Of a stretch of 64,000 nucleotides of DNA, positions 12,301-27,700 are shown one piece after another. The translations under genes were made by a program, and so were the position numbers. The stretch lies in the NCBI RefSeq assembly GCF_000003815.2, contig NC_049997.1, forward strand, positions 1,083,438-1,147,437. The letters run 5' to 3'. Origin of the DNA: Branchiostoma floridae (Eukaryota > Chordata > Leptocardii > Amphioxiformes > Branchiostomatidae). The number at the start of each line of letters is the position of its first letter. Position 1 is the first letter of the stretch. Below the pieces are notes generated by a model. It made no database searches and was not told where the DNA came from. It saw only the letters and a program-made list of their open reading frames with translations.

Positions 12301-15300
12301 ATGTTTCTTAACTTGCCTACCTCATTGAAACCTTCCGTGAGCGTGTTTGACAACGTTTGCGAGGCGTGAAAAGCAGTGGGTTCTTTATCATTGTGGCTGA
12401 TGTAAAACAGTACCACCACAAACAGTAACATTAGGCCAAAGTCCCTCAGAACTTGGTAAATCTTCCGACGATGTCTATGTTTTGTTTGCATATTTCGTAC
12501 ATAAGCTGCCTTCGGTGGGTGCATCTTCTGTGGGGCTAAAAAATAAAACATAACAATGGTTACATTTACGTGCGACGTACATTTGTTTTCCTATACCCAT
12601 GATTACCACGTTACATATTAGATGATAGTTTGCAACCTTAAGATATAGACAAATAGGACAACAGGCTGGATGAAAGTGCTTCAATGGTCAGTCTACTCAC
12701 CATACGAACCATTATGAAGGGAAATACAGACCCAGTAACATTTGGGACCAAATTTGCCACACCGCAGCAGTGACACCCACATCCTGGTTGCCAGACCCAC
12801 CGCACTACACCCTGAATACCTTTGGTGCCGTAGCCAAATTTGGAAACTGGCCTCCGGATAGTAGTAGAACTTTGCCAGCTGGGCTACCCGACCGTGAGCA
12901 TATCCTTAAGCGCTGTTGGTTACTAGGAGCGTGTAGCGCGATTGGTCTGACAAGCAGGCGAATTACACCGTACTGCAGTTGAAGTAGAGCAAGTCACGGA
13001 CAGACGTTCACCGTAATGGCCAGGAATTAGCTAAACTTATCACTAACTATTTGGCTGTGTACAAATACATCAGTGATTTACTTTTCACGGACGTATAATA
13101 AAAAATTTCAGTCAGAATAAAAGTAGAAATACCTTTACAGTCCCGAAGTTGTACATGTAGTTCCGTTTTGTTTATCTCGTATGTCTTCAGGTTCTTAGCG
13201 GACCTCTGGGAACAGACCAAGGCAAGGAGAACCGCAATGACGAAAACCTGGGGATATACATAAACAATAAGTTCAACTTTCATTGCTTTCTATAAAGAAC
13301 CATTTGCAAGAGAGTATATGTACAATGTTTTAGGCTGGCTCTCATTGATTTAGAAATAAGGATGTCAAATTTCATTCTATATTCACAATCTGCATTTGTT
13401 CTATGTTTTATACTTGCTTTAGTAATTAGGATGATAAGTTTGTTTCTTCTTTTTCTGCCATACATTGTACCGTGTACGATCGTTGCGCAATAAAGTTCTT
13501 CTATGTAATCCCCGAACACTTTCCGAATTAAGAAGTAAAACTAAGCTTTTTACTACCCCCAAATTCAGACAATCCCTAGGGGATGCGTCGTATTTCTAAC
13601 CTCATCACCATGTGTGTTTGGGGTTTCAGGTTGCTGAAATGTTCAAACTGAAGAGTAGTATCAAGAAATCAAACCGAAAGAGTGTTTACTAAAATTGTCA
13701 TTTTACCTGACCCGTCTCTGTGACGACACATGATAGACTGAAGGAAAAGAAGAAGGCCTTAAGCCAGGCCTCACTCTTCTCTCTACCCCAGTCCAGACTG
13801 TATAGGATCACAAAGAACGACGACACCATAGACACCAGCACCACCAACACCCACGCCATGGGCTTTGACCAACGGGACAGTCGATCTCCTAGAAACCATT
13901 CGGGGAGAGAATACGGACAACATACGTACGTTACTCAGTGAGTGATACGCAAGCGCTTGAGTGGATAAATATACTAGCACTGGTGCCATAAAAAAGTGCA
14001 GGCCGAGCCAGGGGAACATTAGTACTTTTGATTAACGTAGACAGGAGGCAAAGTTTTCTTTCTGGACATGGACAAAATCATTTGTAGCACGTCCTTAGCG
14101 TATATTTGTGACCAACTTTCAATGAATACATGTAGTGTTAACTGACTAACTGTTGTTTATTTTTTACTGTAGTGAAAAACAAGCATACCATGTCTAGGAC
14201 ACAGCCGCATGCCCATAGTCACAACGGGCGCTGATGCCTCCACACGGAACAGCTTATCCGGCACCACGACCACAGGTGCTACCAGAAGAGCTGTCATTAG
14301 TCCAACGTACAGCTCCTATGGTACATATGGAAATAACATTAAACCTATTACTAAAATACATGATTGCGTAGAAATCGTAATTGACGCATACTGAAATCGC
14401 GAGTGAATCAATCACGTGCAAACTATTTCAGATCGAAATGTGGGGTGAAAAAAGCTGTCTCACTTGTAATGTGAATTGTATAAATCCAAGATCATACACA
14501 GTGTCGTTGAGGATCATCCCGCTGCCGTTGTTAAACCACATGGCGCTGGCCAGCATGGTGCTGTTTAGTACAGCCAAGCAGCAGGACAGACGCTCTGCCT
14601 TGGAAAAACTGGACCCTGTAGAGAGGTTTAAACACATATCGTTAAGTCCTTATTTCAATACCTTGTCATTTATGTACGATATGTGCGTAACTGTTACTAA
14701 TCATGACTCAGTCAAACTGGAACGTTACGGCTTACTCCTTAATTTTTTTGGTTAAGACGACAACATATTCCATTATGAATTCGAATACAAAAGAGTTTTC
14801 AATATCTATTGTTCAAAAATACCTTCAGGTGGCACAAAAGGAGATGTCCACAAGTGTTGATCGGAGAACATTGCGTCTGAGTTCTCGCGGAACATGCAAC
14901 TGAAAGATTGAAGTTCTTCTCGGGTGGCCACATTTAGGACCTTTCGAAGTTGACAGTCACTTCTGATGTCAGACAGCCAGTCATAACAAAGAAATTGATA
15001 GCTGTAAAAGACCGACATTTGTTCTTCAGTTTTGGTTGAAGAATAATATAATCACTAATAAACTCAGATTGAGTAAATGAAGTATAAAAAAATTAGCTAT
15101 TAACTATGACGCAACATAAACGCGTTGTCTGCTTCTTACACTTCGTCTGTTTGTAAATCCTTCACAATGATGTCCCTCAGAAACCACGAAGCATCGTCAA
15201 CACCGGTATTGTCATGCCAGATATGCAGCAGTTCCAGATGTCCTAGTGACGTCTTCAGAGGCATGATGACGTCATAGGAGCCGCCACGTAACAGCGACTG

Positions 15301-18300
15301 CAAAAGACAAGACAGTCTCACGTTCAAAGTTGGTTTCTCATTGTTGAAATGGCTTGCTGTTCAAGCGCTTATGTTTTAGTGTTTACCTGTGACAGATCCT
15401 TTAGCGTTTGCCTCAACAGATTCCTCAAGAGAAAAAAGAACATATATTTTATGTCGTACGACTTGTCTTAGTATTTCTAACATCACTCTATCTTACAAAT
15501 ATTTTAAGCCAATATTGAAATTGGAATAAATTGGTGCCTTAGTTATCTAATTGAGCTACCAATTGTGACGTTCAGAACAGTTGCAAGGCTACATATTTTG
15601 AATAAAACTTGTCGATGTCGACCAATAACAACGACCAACTTGAGAGAGACTTGAGACTTTGATCAACGACGCTGATCAAAGTACTTTCACATTTGGCAAA
15701 GGGCATAAGTACACTTTTGCACTTTAGCAATTTGAAACATAAAGAGAGGTTTACAGATAGAGAAAATACAGCTTTAGATCAAGACTTACTTCTCCTGTAG
15801 GATTCAACGCTTTGGCTGTCGTCTTGCACCTTGATCCGAATATTTGAAACCCAATTCGTGCCGAGGTACCTGCACCAATCATGGATCCGGTGGTAACGGT
15901 GATCTGGTATAGGTATGGTGCTGGCATCCTATCCGGGAGGAGGACGGACAGCTGTGGTAACTGCCTTTTCTTTCCGAGAGTTCCTGATCCTCCACGTATC
16001 TTTTCCTAGCAAAAAAGTACATGAGAAGTATGAAGTCACGGAGCCTTTAGAAATTCTAATTGGCGAAAGAAATGCGTACGAAGATTTTTCTATTTACTCA
16101 CCCGAAGACGCTGAAAGTCTACATTAAGGATGATGATCAGAAGAAGATAGAGAGCCCACTCGCTGATGACCGTGTAGAAAACAATGTTGTTTTTGCTTAG
16201 GCTCTCGGGCTTGCCGAAGACGTTGTCGAAGTCAATAGAGTTTGGAAGTAGACGCACGGAGCCTGCTACGGCAGCCTTCGGCCTGGGGTAGCTGCAGTTA
16301 CATCTGATGACACTATCAGATAGATCCACGTGGACCTGATGACAAAATTTTTTTGTGTGAATAGTCCTTAAATATGACATGATTGGAATACAAGTTTATA
16401 GAATGCATTATTCTTAATACAGAAAACATTCAAGCTATGAAATGATGTGGTTTATTTTGATTTACTACTAGTGTACTGCTACTGTCAGTCAGTTGTTGTG
16501 ATTTGCCCATAAATCTCCAATGTCCTTTTTTTCATTAGATAAGATTGGCTTACCCCACACGCTGTGTCTTCCCACTTCTCCGACGTATAATCCCAGTTGA
16601 CACAGCTCACTGTTGATGCCTGAAGTAGATAATCCTCGGGCAAAGGTGCAGTTTGCAAATGAGTGTTGGGACCTATATGTATATCAAATATAGAATGTTT
16701 GTGAAAAATAAGCTTTGTAACATAACATGATACACCAAAGTATAAACGTCCATTTAGCGTTACGTCGAGCTAGTTGACAAATACCATAATTATTTTAATC
16801 TATTATTAATTAGTGCAAATTAGAAATGACAGATCTAGTGATGCTACAAGACAGGTTAGTTGCATATGGAGTGAGTAATTGTAAGTGCGTGTGCGGCCTT
16901 CAATTGTAACTATTCATGACAGGTTACCTGATGTCCGTATCCCAACATACAGCCTTCCTGTCATGCTCGGGACATTCGGAGTAAATGTATGCCGGCTTCC
17001 CTTGCCTCGATGCCAAGCCAGAACAGCATCTACCTCCTTAACCACGACCATATCGTCATAAATCTCCTCTGTCGGTGGCGTGTCATAACGAAAGTATACT
17101 CGGAATACAGTATCGTGATCCCACCACGATAAATGCATGATCATGAGGATGCTTGGAGAGGGTACGTCAAATGCTTGGAAAGCCATTGTCCCGTTGCTTT
17201 TTTTACCAATAGCGGCGTCATCCAAGTTGCTGATATGCCCATCAGAGGCATTACTTGTTGCGTACGGTGTCCCAACTAAACCCATACTTTCCTCCAAATC
17301 ACGTTTTGGACGTCTTGGTTGTTTTAGGTGTGCGAATTCCAATGTTAGTGGCATCGTGACACCGAGTTTTACGGAGCAGCCTTGAGCTTCTATGGAGAAC
17401 ATATTCACTGAAGTTGTGACGTTTTCTCCGAAGGTAGATGAGTTCCAAGAAAACAGATTCCTCGCCATGGCAACCAACTTTTGCAAACAAAAATAACGAC
17501 AAATGTTGGTCAGCGAAGTGAAAACATTGTGAATCTACAGGTACCTTTGGCAAGGGTTTTACATGTTTTACACATGAAACGTTAATCAATTATAAGCTTA
17601 AACGGAAATCCCCATGCTCATAAAGTAAGTTCCTATTAATAACATACAAGAAATACCACTATCCCACCAACCTTGGCGTCTGCACTGCCATCCAGGGAAC
17701 AGTTTATAGTAAAGGCTGACATGGTAACCTGGCCTGCTTGAAGCGTCACGTGGCTATTAGCTGTTGACCTTGCAATGGTGACGGTGACATCGTCGATTCC
17801 AAATACTGCGATATAATCCTCCGTCGTTGGCAAAATGTCCAGTATACTGTTTGCCGCTCGGTCAATGGCTTCCATTAAAGACAATGCAGCATTTCGAAGC
17901 TATACGTTGAATACACATTTGAAAAGTTTTACAGGTTGCTTTAACTCACTGGTATTGATGTAGTAAGTAAAGTTGTCCTAAAAAGTCATGGACAAAGCAT
18001 GGCACCGTATTGATAGCTATTATTAGTGTAATGCGGCCTCACTACGCCTCGCATTTTCAGCCAGGCACACAGCTTCAACCCTACTAAGTGTGTTGGGTTT
18101 TTCTACGTACAGAGGTTTTATATCTGAAGTCATTCTAGTGACTTTCTCCCTAAGGTTAAAAGCAACTGTTCCAATAATTGTTTTTAGACAGGGTAAACGA
18201 CTAATCTACCCTGTTTAAATAAACATTGACTATAATGACTAGTGCGAAAGTAAACGTCACATGGGTACATTGTGAGAACAATATTCTAACCTGCTGTTGG

Positions 18301-21300
18301 AATTTCAGTTGCTTGTCTTTGATAGTCATCAGCTGTTGTTTTGGTGACACGTCCACTGAGTGCACGTCAATGGCATCCGTTTCAAACAGAGACACGGAGT
18401 CATCTACAATGGTGTAGTTTCCGGTTGGAAGAAATTGCACCAAAGAAGACACAGTCTTTGCTACGACTGCAAAAAAAAAAAAAAGATACTCAATACAACA
18501 ATAATGGGGAAACAATACGTGGAAATGACCATACATCAGTTATTGAATTTTATAATTTTATAAGAAATGGTACCTAGTATTCTTTTATTGTTGACTGTCT
18601 CAAAAGAGAATGCAAAGTAATGTCGTATGATATTTATTGAATGTATATAGTTGCTCATACGCACTCTCATTCATCGTCTCCATCGCTGTTATTGAAGATC
18701 CGTGTGAGGCTCGGATGAGCAAAGAAGACGTGTTCAAGATATCTATAGCTTCGCCCTGTGAATGCATAAAGGTATCTAATTTACATTGTATAGGGACCCA
18801 ATTTTTCTCTAGTGGAATCTCGCATGTTACTTACACTTAAAAGAAGATATCTTTGGCCATAGTTATATAGTAGTATACGTGCGATCGTACTGATGTTTTT
18901 TAACGACAAATATGCTACCGTAATTCTATTTTCATTTCTATGCTAGACACTTTCATAAAGTTTCTAGTCAAAGCTTGTCATAGTCTGTTTACATGGATTA
19001 CGCTTTAGGAAATGATATACTGTGATCAAAAGCCACTGGATCTCTGGAAATCATCTTACCAGAATGACGGGAAAGTTGGCTGATGATGGTGTTATCACCT
19101 CCGTCTGAACTAAAGGAGAAATTGCTGCTACAATTGCGATGACATCGTCTATAGGAACACCTCCATCGAGGTATTGGCCCAGTTGGTCCTTTAGACGCAG
19201 TATCTAATTAAGCAAAACAAATTGAAATTGAATTTGATGTCGTTGCTATTGATGGTAAAGTTTGTGTGTAACCCTTTATTTGGTATCAGAAGCACGACGA
19301 AAGGATTTAGAATGGTAAAATCTAAGTTAAGTGTCTACTGAAAATCTTGAAATAACTAAATGCTGAAATAAACAATTTCACTACCTTTTCAAGAGGACTT
19401 AGCTTCGTTTCAAAAGTCTGCTGCACCCCTCCGTCGTCAGCTAAAAGATGACATGCAATAATAAAGCACATAAATCAAACTTATTAATACCTTGAACATG
19501 AAATTTGACAAAAATGGTAATGTGCATGTGACTATGACCATTAGGTTTTGCCCCTTTAACCAATTCACACGCACCTAGTGACGCCGTATGTAGAGTTGAT
19601 AAATCAGTTCTTAGATTGAAATCTGTTAGATAATACAAAATACAGTTTATTTAAAAAGTCAATAGTAAATATACATTTGGAATTGAATAACATAGCAACG
19701 CCTTTAAATTCTTCCATTCCTTGTAATTAGCCAAGCTTTGTCAATCAGTGATGAAATACTATAGCTATCACTAAGGTGTATATGAACATATGGACAACAC
19801 AGAAATGTTTCTAATCTGACCAGTTGCTGTTATTGCCGTTGTCGTCTCAAGCTGTTCCAGCTTAAATGGCCGTAATTCTGTTGTAGATTCTGAGAGGTGA
19901 ACAAAAACGGTTTCAATGAGTGTGTCCCGGGACTCTCAATACACATCAACATCAGATCTACGCAAGCCTGACCTAGTCTCTTAATCTCGCGAGACTAGGT
20001 TAATCTGTGAACAAGATGGACTGACAGCCATCGAAACTTTCGAGGTACGTGACTGTGTATACCTTTGAAAATAGTCATTGTTAGAAGAAAATTCTATTAA
20101 CATCAACATCAGGTTATGCAATCAATCATATAAGACATGTTTTGAGGCAATAGATTACCAATTGTTTCAACTTCTGTTGGAGGAGGTACAGCTGTTGGAG
20201 TTGCTGCTGCTTTGATCTCCAAATCCTCCTTGTCTGTCGGCATCATCACAGATGGTTGCTGATCGTCAACGTCACTTACAACAGCTGGGTCTACAAAAGA
20301 CAGAATTTTTCTTTGATGTGGCTACTGTTAAAGCGTACGTCATCCATGCAGAAAAGAAAGATCATAATAACGACTTAAGAATAAGAACATAAGAATCTAT
20401 ATACGAGACATGTAGCCTTTCACAGTGTCTCCTTTCAATATTGTATGTATAGCGTGTAGTGTGTACTAGATTACGTGTAGTTTGTACTAGATTAATGCAA
20501 GTTCTAAGTAGTCTGTTATGCCGCAGTGGTCTATATTATACATTGTGTTTTCTGTCAATATTGTATAGCCTGGAACCTACATGTCCAGTTTTAATTAATA
20601 GCCAGTTGCCTTATACAATGTAAATTACTTTACCTTACATTGTACCTGCGACAATTGTTGTGCAATAAACTTTGACTTAACTTGACTTGACTCCAGTGTA
20701 CATTCATAGCTTCATTCCCAATCACAATAATTCTTCATGAGTTCCCAGGTAACATACCTGTAGTATCATCAGCATCCACAGCATTGGTGCTGCCAAAGCT
20801 CACTGCTTCCGTACTACGTCCGTACTTGCTGACGGCTACAATCCAAATGATGTACTCTGTCTTTGGGGAGAGCTGAGTTATATTGAACTGCGTTTCTTTA
20901 GCTGGTAAGCTGGAACAAAAAAACGAGTTGCAATCGCTGTTACAATTGCCTTTAAATCTACCATGATCTGGTTTTGGATTACCTGCAACATTGTGATGAA
21001 AGGTGGTAATAAACCATCAAACATGTCATCTTTTCGTATAAAATAGGTTGATGATAGTTTGAAGCGAAGGCATTTTTCTTTTCTGTGGTATGTGTTTAAA
21101 ACATAAGAAGTGTATTGGACAATGAAACCTGCAATCGTGAATCCGAATATGTCCGAGCACGGACATATAGTAACAAAACATTTATTCACATTTATCCAGC
21201 GCAGCACCAATAGATAGGAATATTTTCTTGAGTAGAATTGTGTTATAAGGTGCATATAAGATAATCGTGCATAGCAACATTCTAATTATCCAAATAAGGA

Positions 21301-21753
21301 GCTTTGCTAACCTGAAACGTATCTCCTTCTGGCTTGCAGCGTTGATTACTCTGAGATCGTAGGACACCACAGCTGCGAGAGGTGGTGTCCATACCACGTA
21401 CATCCAGGTGGAGGAAATGTTTCCAGCTGTCAACTGAGTCGGCGAGTCCGTATCTGAAGTACATTAGATAACAATCAGAATCTCGCCTTATGTAGATGAT
21501 GTGTTGTCTTCTTTCGCGCAAATATGCCTCGTAATCACACGAAATTGTTTTGACCTTTTTGTTGTGCACACGTAACGATTTGATAGGTGATATGTATAAA
21601 TAGTAAGGCCTTCTCGATTTATTCTGCTCAATCACACAGCTACGCACACACACACACACATACATACATACACGCGCGCACGCACACACACACAACACAC
21701 ACACACATGTATATATATATATACACACACAAACGCACACACAGGTACATACA

Positions 21754-21784
<31 letters not shown>

Positions 21785-24700
21785 CAAAAGCTACCAAAAC
21801 ATAACCTTCTTGGCGAAGGTAATCAACTAGATACTCGTTGCTCTTTTCTGACCTGTTGCACTTGTCAAAGTTGCTTTTTCACTCCGACCAAACCTGCTGA
21901 CCGCAGTCAAGCTAATGGTGTAATGAGACGCAGGGACAAGCCCTTGTAGCAAATAGCTATTGATGCTCTCTGGAAGGATGAGTGAACTAGTTGATCGCCG
22001 TTTTCTTTGTTGTTCTTCGTTTCTGTACGTAAGCTCGTATCCCGTGAGCTTAGCAACCGGTGGGGTCCAGATCAGAGCAAAGCTGCCTGGCTCGATAGCA
22101 GTAATTATCAAATCCGATGGGGCATCGGTATCTGTGGTTAAAATGACGAAGATATTAGAGACGCTAGAATTAAGAAAACAATTACCAAGTTATTCAATGT
22201 TCAAAAACATATATGAGTGAACAAAAAGAGCAGCAACACAGAAAATTGAAATTCAGAAGCGCAAGAGAAGAATGATTGCCGAAGGAGGGACAATGATAAC
22301 ATATTTCCACAACAAGCATCGTGTCCGCCTTATGGCGAGGGTTGTGCTCTCACCTGTTACTACGGTTACTTCTGCTTGCTGTCCATCCTTGTACAAACTG
22401 ATGCACGTCACAGACACCACGTACTCTGTAGCTGGTGTTAGAGATCTTATGTCAGCGAAGACTGCAGATTCAGGCAGATATTGCATTGTAGTTGTAATCC
22501 CGGTTTCTTTGTCTGTTACCCACACTCTGTAGCCGGTCACCACTGCTCTAGCAGGCTGGAACCATTGCACAGTGACTGATTTCGTGCTGACATGACTGAT
22601 ACTGAAGTTTGTAGGAAGTGGCAGGCCTGAAGTTTCAATAAGAAATTTGTGATGACAGAAAATCTTTTGCGTGATCTGAGTTATTGCCCAGCCTAACATA
22701 TACTAGTGTAATTGTGTTTAAACTATAACCACGCAATCTAATATGTATATGATGAATAGGATATATCAAAAGAAGTGTACTCCTCAGTGTGCAGTGGCTA
22801 AAGCATTATATACGGGATTGTCGTGCTACAATGCTCGTTTAAGAAGAAGATAAAGCAGCACGCAATAACATATATGACATATATGCACCAATGAGAACTG
22901 AAAATACAAAATAACGCATACAATGTGAAAAGTAATTAGCAACACGTTAAGTCTTGGTATAGTGTGTATTAAACGTAATATCATAACTACCCGTTATACA
23001 CTCTACACTGGCGTTAGCGCTGTCGTTCCAAAGTCCGAAGGTAAGAACAGTGAGAGAGTACTGCACTCCGCTGAACAATCCAGTAATAGTGGCATTGGTG
23101 TCATTACGACTCCAGAAAGATATCATTGGTGAGGGTTGAAAGAAACCTACGAAGGGATTGAATGCTGTTTTCATTATATTTGCAAATCTAGACATGATGC
23201 GAAATTAAAGTCTCCAAAATAAATGCAAATCATCAACGAATTCGAAATAGCCACTACCGTGAAAAAGCAAGCTAGCAGTAACCCAAACTAGCACTATCAA
23301 TGGCTCGGGCTCTGTGGAACCCTTCCCTTCAGAGACCTCACCCATGGTTGCAACAAACGTAATCTATCCGGCCTAGAAATCTGAAAGGCAGCTTTAAATA
23401 CTGACCTAATGTAGGTATGTATATGATACTGTAACCCCTGATGTCAGCAACTGGTTTGATCCAAGTTAAAGATATTGAAGTTGTTGTTGTAGACGAACAC
23501 GAAAGATGAGAAACAGGGTCGAATCCTGTGGGTAGAAGAGTTCAAGGGTTAAAAGTGGTCGTCTGATATATTCTTCTTTATCATTACGCATTATTAGACA
23601 TCTATTGCATTAAATCTAATACGGGCTTTTCCTCTGGAAATTGAATCCATCTAAAACACACGAAATACTTTACATTCTACAAAGTCGAAGAAAACCTAAT
23701 GTAGCAACACTCATCTTTATGATTCTTAAAATCGCATGGATGAAAGTGCTAAAATGTATTCGAAACTAACTTCTAATTAACATATGCACGCGTGTAAAAT
23801 TCAGACCTAACGATGCAAATTATTGTACAAATGACAAACTTGTAACAGAGGACTAGTTCCTTCACTGCTAACGCTAAAAACAAATAAATAGATAGATAGA
23901 TAGATACACAGAGAGAGAGGGAAAGAGATAGAGAGAGAGAGAGAGATCATTATCCCTTACCATCACAAGCAAACCTAATCTATACCCAGTCGCACAATAG
24001 CAGTTGAAATCACCAACAGTGTTGTTACAGAACTGCCCACAGCCACCGTTCGCAGTGTCACATTCGTCAATATCTGACCAAAATAGATGGAAATTTCAAT
24101 GTTATACAATGATTCTTATTCTTTCGGTATCAAAAATGTTTTGTCAAGTATCAATGTTGTCGAAGGAACTATGCTTACCGTCACAAGTACGCCCGTCGAT
24201 ATTCAGTATGTAGCCAGCATGACAGAGGCACCCAAAACTGCTAATGGTGTTGTTGCAAACTTGCACACAGCCGCCATTAGTTGTGTCACATTCATCTATG
24301 TCTGTTGCAAAAGAAATAAATGTGGTATTAGTTGACGATGGCTGTGTTAAGGTTACTGCGGAAAATTTTCTTCGAGTTACAATAGTCGTCGCAATAATAT
24401 AAACAGAAGCTATAATAAACCAGTTATCAATAGTAAATGTTGTGATAAATAATATCAATGTGATAGATTGATAATGCAAAGCTGTACATACCTTCACATG
24501 TGAAACCGTCCGCATTCAACACGTAACCAATGCTGCAGGTGCATCGGAAACTACCAATGTTGTTGTTACATATCTGCTCACAACCGCCATTTGCAGCAGT
24601 ACATTCATTGATATCTAGACAAAGATTTAGAGGTTAACATTTAAAAAATGACCGTTCAAGATCTTAGTTCTTTGCCAGCAGTTATTGGCTCAGTTACTTA

Positions 24701-27700
24701 AGAAAGCATTGTTGACCAAAACTAAGAAGACATTACACAACTATTTTCAACCCTATATCCGCAAGGAAGCAGACAAAAACAAATGTCATCTTTACCATCA
24801 CAGGAGAATGCGTCAGCGTTTAAGCTGTAGCCTGTTCCACATGAACACTGGAAAGTCCCAATGGAGTTGATACAATTCTGGTCACAGCCACCGTTTGTAG
24901 TGTCGCACTCATTCACGTCTGTATGGTTAAGAAACAATATAATACTTCGCCCATGCTGTTAGTCTACTTGTAGGCGAGTCAGAATAATGCTAATAAAATA
25001 TTTAAACAAGGATATTTTTGCGGTTTTAGATCTGATTTATTTAAGAAAAAAAGAGAACCCGTTAGATCCCCTGGCACAAGTGGTCTAGTCCAACATCGCG
25101 ATTTATAGAAGCAAACAAAACATCGTGCTGAAAACTGCTTTCCTAAAGCCCCAATAATGGAATTGACCGGAGGGTCAGACTGGGTAAAGTACCAAAAGAT
25201 TTAATTGAATTTAATTTAATTTAATTTGATTTGATTTGATTTAATTTAATTGAATTGAATTTAATTAAATTTACATGCACATGACTTATGCCTTGTTGTG
25301 GTTTATATCCGCAAGCTGATGATTAAAAAATGAGACTAGTAATCCTTTTTGGACACATTTCTACGTTCCGGAGCTTAAGAAGGAACAGATGAAAATCGAA
25401 TGTCAACTGAAAAGGTAATGTATTGTATTGCTTACCATCGCAAGCAAATTCATCGCTATTTAACGTGTAACCAGTGGTGCAGGAACATTGAAAACTCCCG
25501 ATATCATTCCAGCAGGCCTGCTCACATCCGCCTTTTGCAGAAGCACATTCATCCACATCTATAGTTTAGGACGAAAATAAAAGACATTAGCAGTATGGCA
25601 TGTAGGACGTTGTACTTCTGAGAATACATCAGTCATATAGATCAATTCCTAAGTCGTGATCAAACTGATAACAGGAAAAAGTTATATATCCTTCCCTTTT
25701 TCACGTAACCTGTTTCAATTTTTGAAACGCCCAGTTCTAAAGTTAGCTATATGACGTATGTCACTTGTTTTCTAGCTTCTTTTGTATTCACCACCGAAAA
25801 GTTATGAGATGATATGGCAAATAGCAATACATATTTGTACAAAAGATAGATGCTTACCGTCACAAGTAAAGCCATTACCATTAAGGCTGTAGCCAGCCCC
25901 ACAGGAACACTGAAAACTCCCGATGTTGTTCGTACAAATCTGCTCACAACCACCGTTCCAAGAACCACATTCATCGACGTCTGTATTGACAGATTTTACA
26001 AGATACACACATATACAAAAATTTGAAGACCGCAATCGTAGTATCTAATAACGTATTTGAATTAATTTAGCAACCATCAACGTTCCCATTACTACACAAG
26101 GATACACTGTAGTCTCTAAACAAAATTTGACGTCTGTCACTTAAAAAATATACATAGACGCTACATAATTGTCGTGGATTGAAAAATAGATTTTAAGACG
26201 TCATTTGACATTAATTAAAGAATATATAATATTTATGTTAGAATGAAGTTTCTGTACCATTCTAACTGTTCCAAAGATTCAGTCTAATAAACAAATCATT
26301 GCAATCAACCAAAAAGGAATAGCAAAATACATACCGTTACAAGTAAAGCCGTCGCTGTTTAGACCATAGCCATCCTGACAGGAGCACTGGAAACTCCCAA
26401 ATAGATTGGTGCAGGTTTGCTCACAACCACCGTTTCCAACAGAGCATTCGTTGACGTCTGTACAAAATCAAGTGATGGTTTTATCACTTTGAATAAGTAC
26501 CAAAAAACATTACCTTACTTTACCTGTACGGAAGAAACAAAATAAAAAAGAGGAGCTAAGTATCAGTCAATTGACGTTGCCTTTTGATCTGCTAGGTAAT
26601 TAAAGAAGATCATGGAGTGAAGAATGATTTGCAACAATATGTGTTTCATATCTAGATTGCATTTGTCCAGTACAACCATTATCATCATCATTTCGGGGGG
26701 GGGGCTTCTCTGAGCATCTTGTCTTTCATTAAATTAGTTCCTGGACCTGGTCATTAACGTAATAGGCAACGAGACCTATAATCATTATGTTAACATCAAT
26801 GTATAAAAGTGATAAAATTGCTCACCGTCACAAAAAAATCCATTGGCATTTAAAATGAAACCAGGCCAACAGGAACAATGGAAGCTGCTGATAGTGTTTA
26901 TACAAATCTGATCGCAACCACCACTGGCAGCCCAACATTCGTCCAAATCTGCATTAAAAATAGAAACGAACACATATACTGTATTTTATTATGTTTTCTT
27001 TCAGCTGGGTCATATAAAATATGTTGATGTGCTGTTGATGTGTTCCTTTTATTTCTAGTCACATATAATGTAACTTAGTGATTGTGGAATTATAATATTT
27101 TCACGTGATGTTACCCGTTGACAAATACTGGCCAGTTGAGTAACCAGTGCCTCAGTCAAACCAACAAATACACAGAGAGTGGAGAGTACCGCATTACCCT
27201 TGCTTATTGTAGATTAACATCTGTAAGATATTAACTCAGAACGTAGCCCATTGCGAGGTGAACACGAGTAAACACACATAACATATTCTCACCGTCGCAA
27301 GTGTGACGATTGCCGTTCAAGGCATATCCAATTCCACAAGCGCACCAGTAGCTACCTATGATGTTGCTACAGCTCTGTTCACAGCCCGCATTTCCAACGG
27401 CGCACTCATCGATGTCTGTATAAGTCAAACGAAAAATATATAACAAAAACTGAGAGTCAGATTTTCCCCACCTAAATATAACCGAAATTATCAAAAGCAG
27501 GCTACATATAATGATGACGGAAAATATTTTTTCGGGTATCATGGCTAAAATCAAAGTCTTCATCAAACATATAGATATAATTTCGGCTAATTTGAGACTT
27601 ACATATACGTATACATGGTACTTAAAATGTACAAATCACCAAACTTATATCTTGCAATACGAAGGTAGGGGATATTTTCCACATAAAGACACCGTGCCCC

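Noticed and set aside
15385-15421. Small putative exon between the PLAT exons
   Set aside because: Its 37-bp length breaks the phase, and the PLAT domain is continuous without it.
21282-21797. 171-codon minus-strand open frame rich in Cys, Val and Tyr
   Set aside because: It is a translation of the CA/TA/CATA microsatellite plus part of an FN3 exon in the wrong frame.
26690-26710. CRISPR-like or regulatory meaning of simple repeats (poly-G, GATA, ATTTA runs)
   Set aside because: These are ordinary eukaryotic microsatellites; there is no spacer structure.
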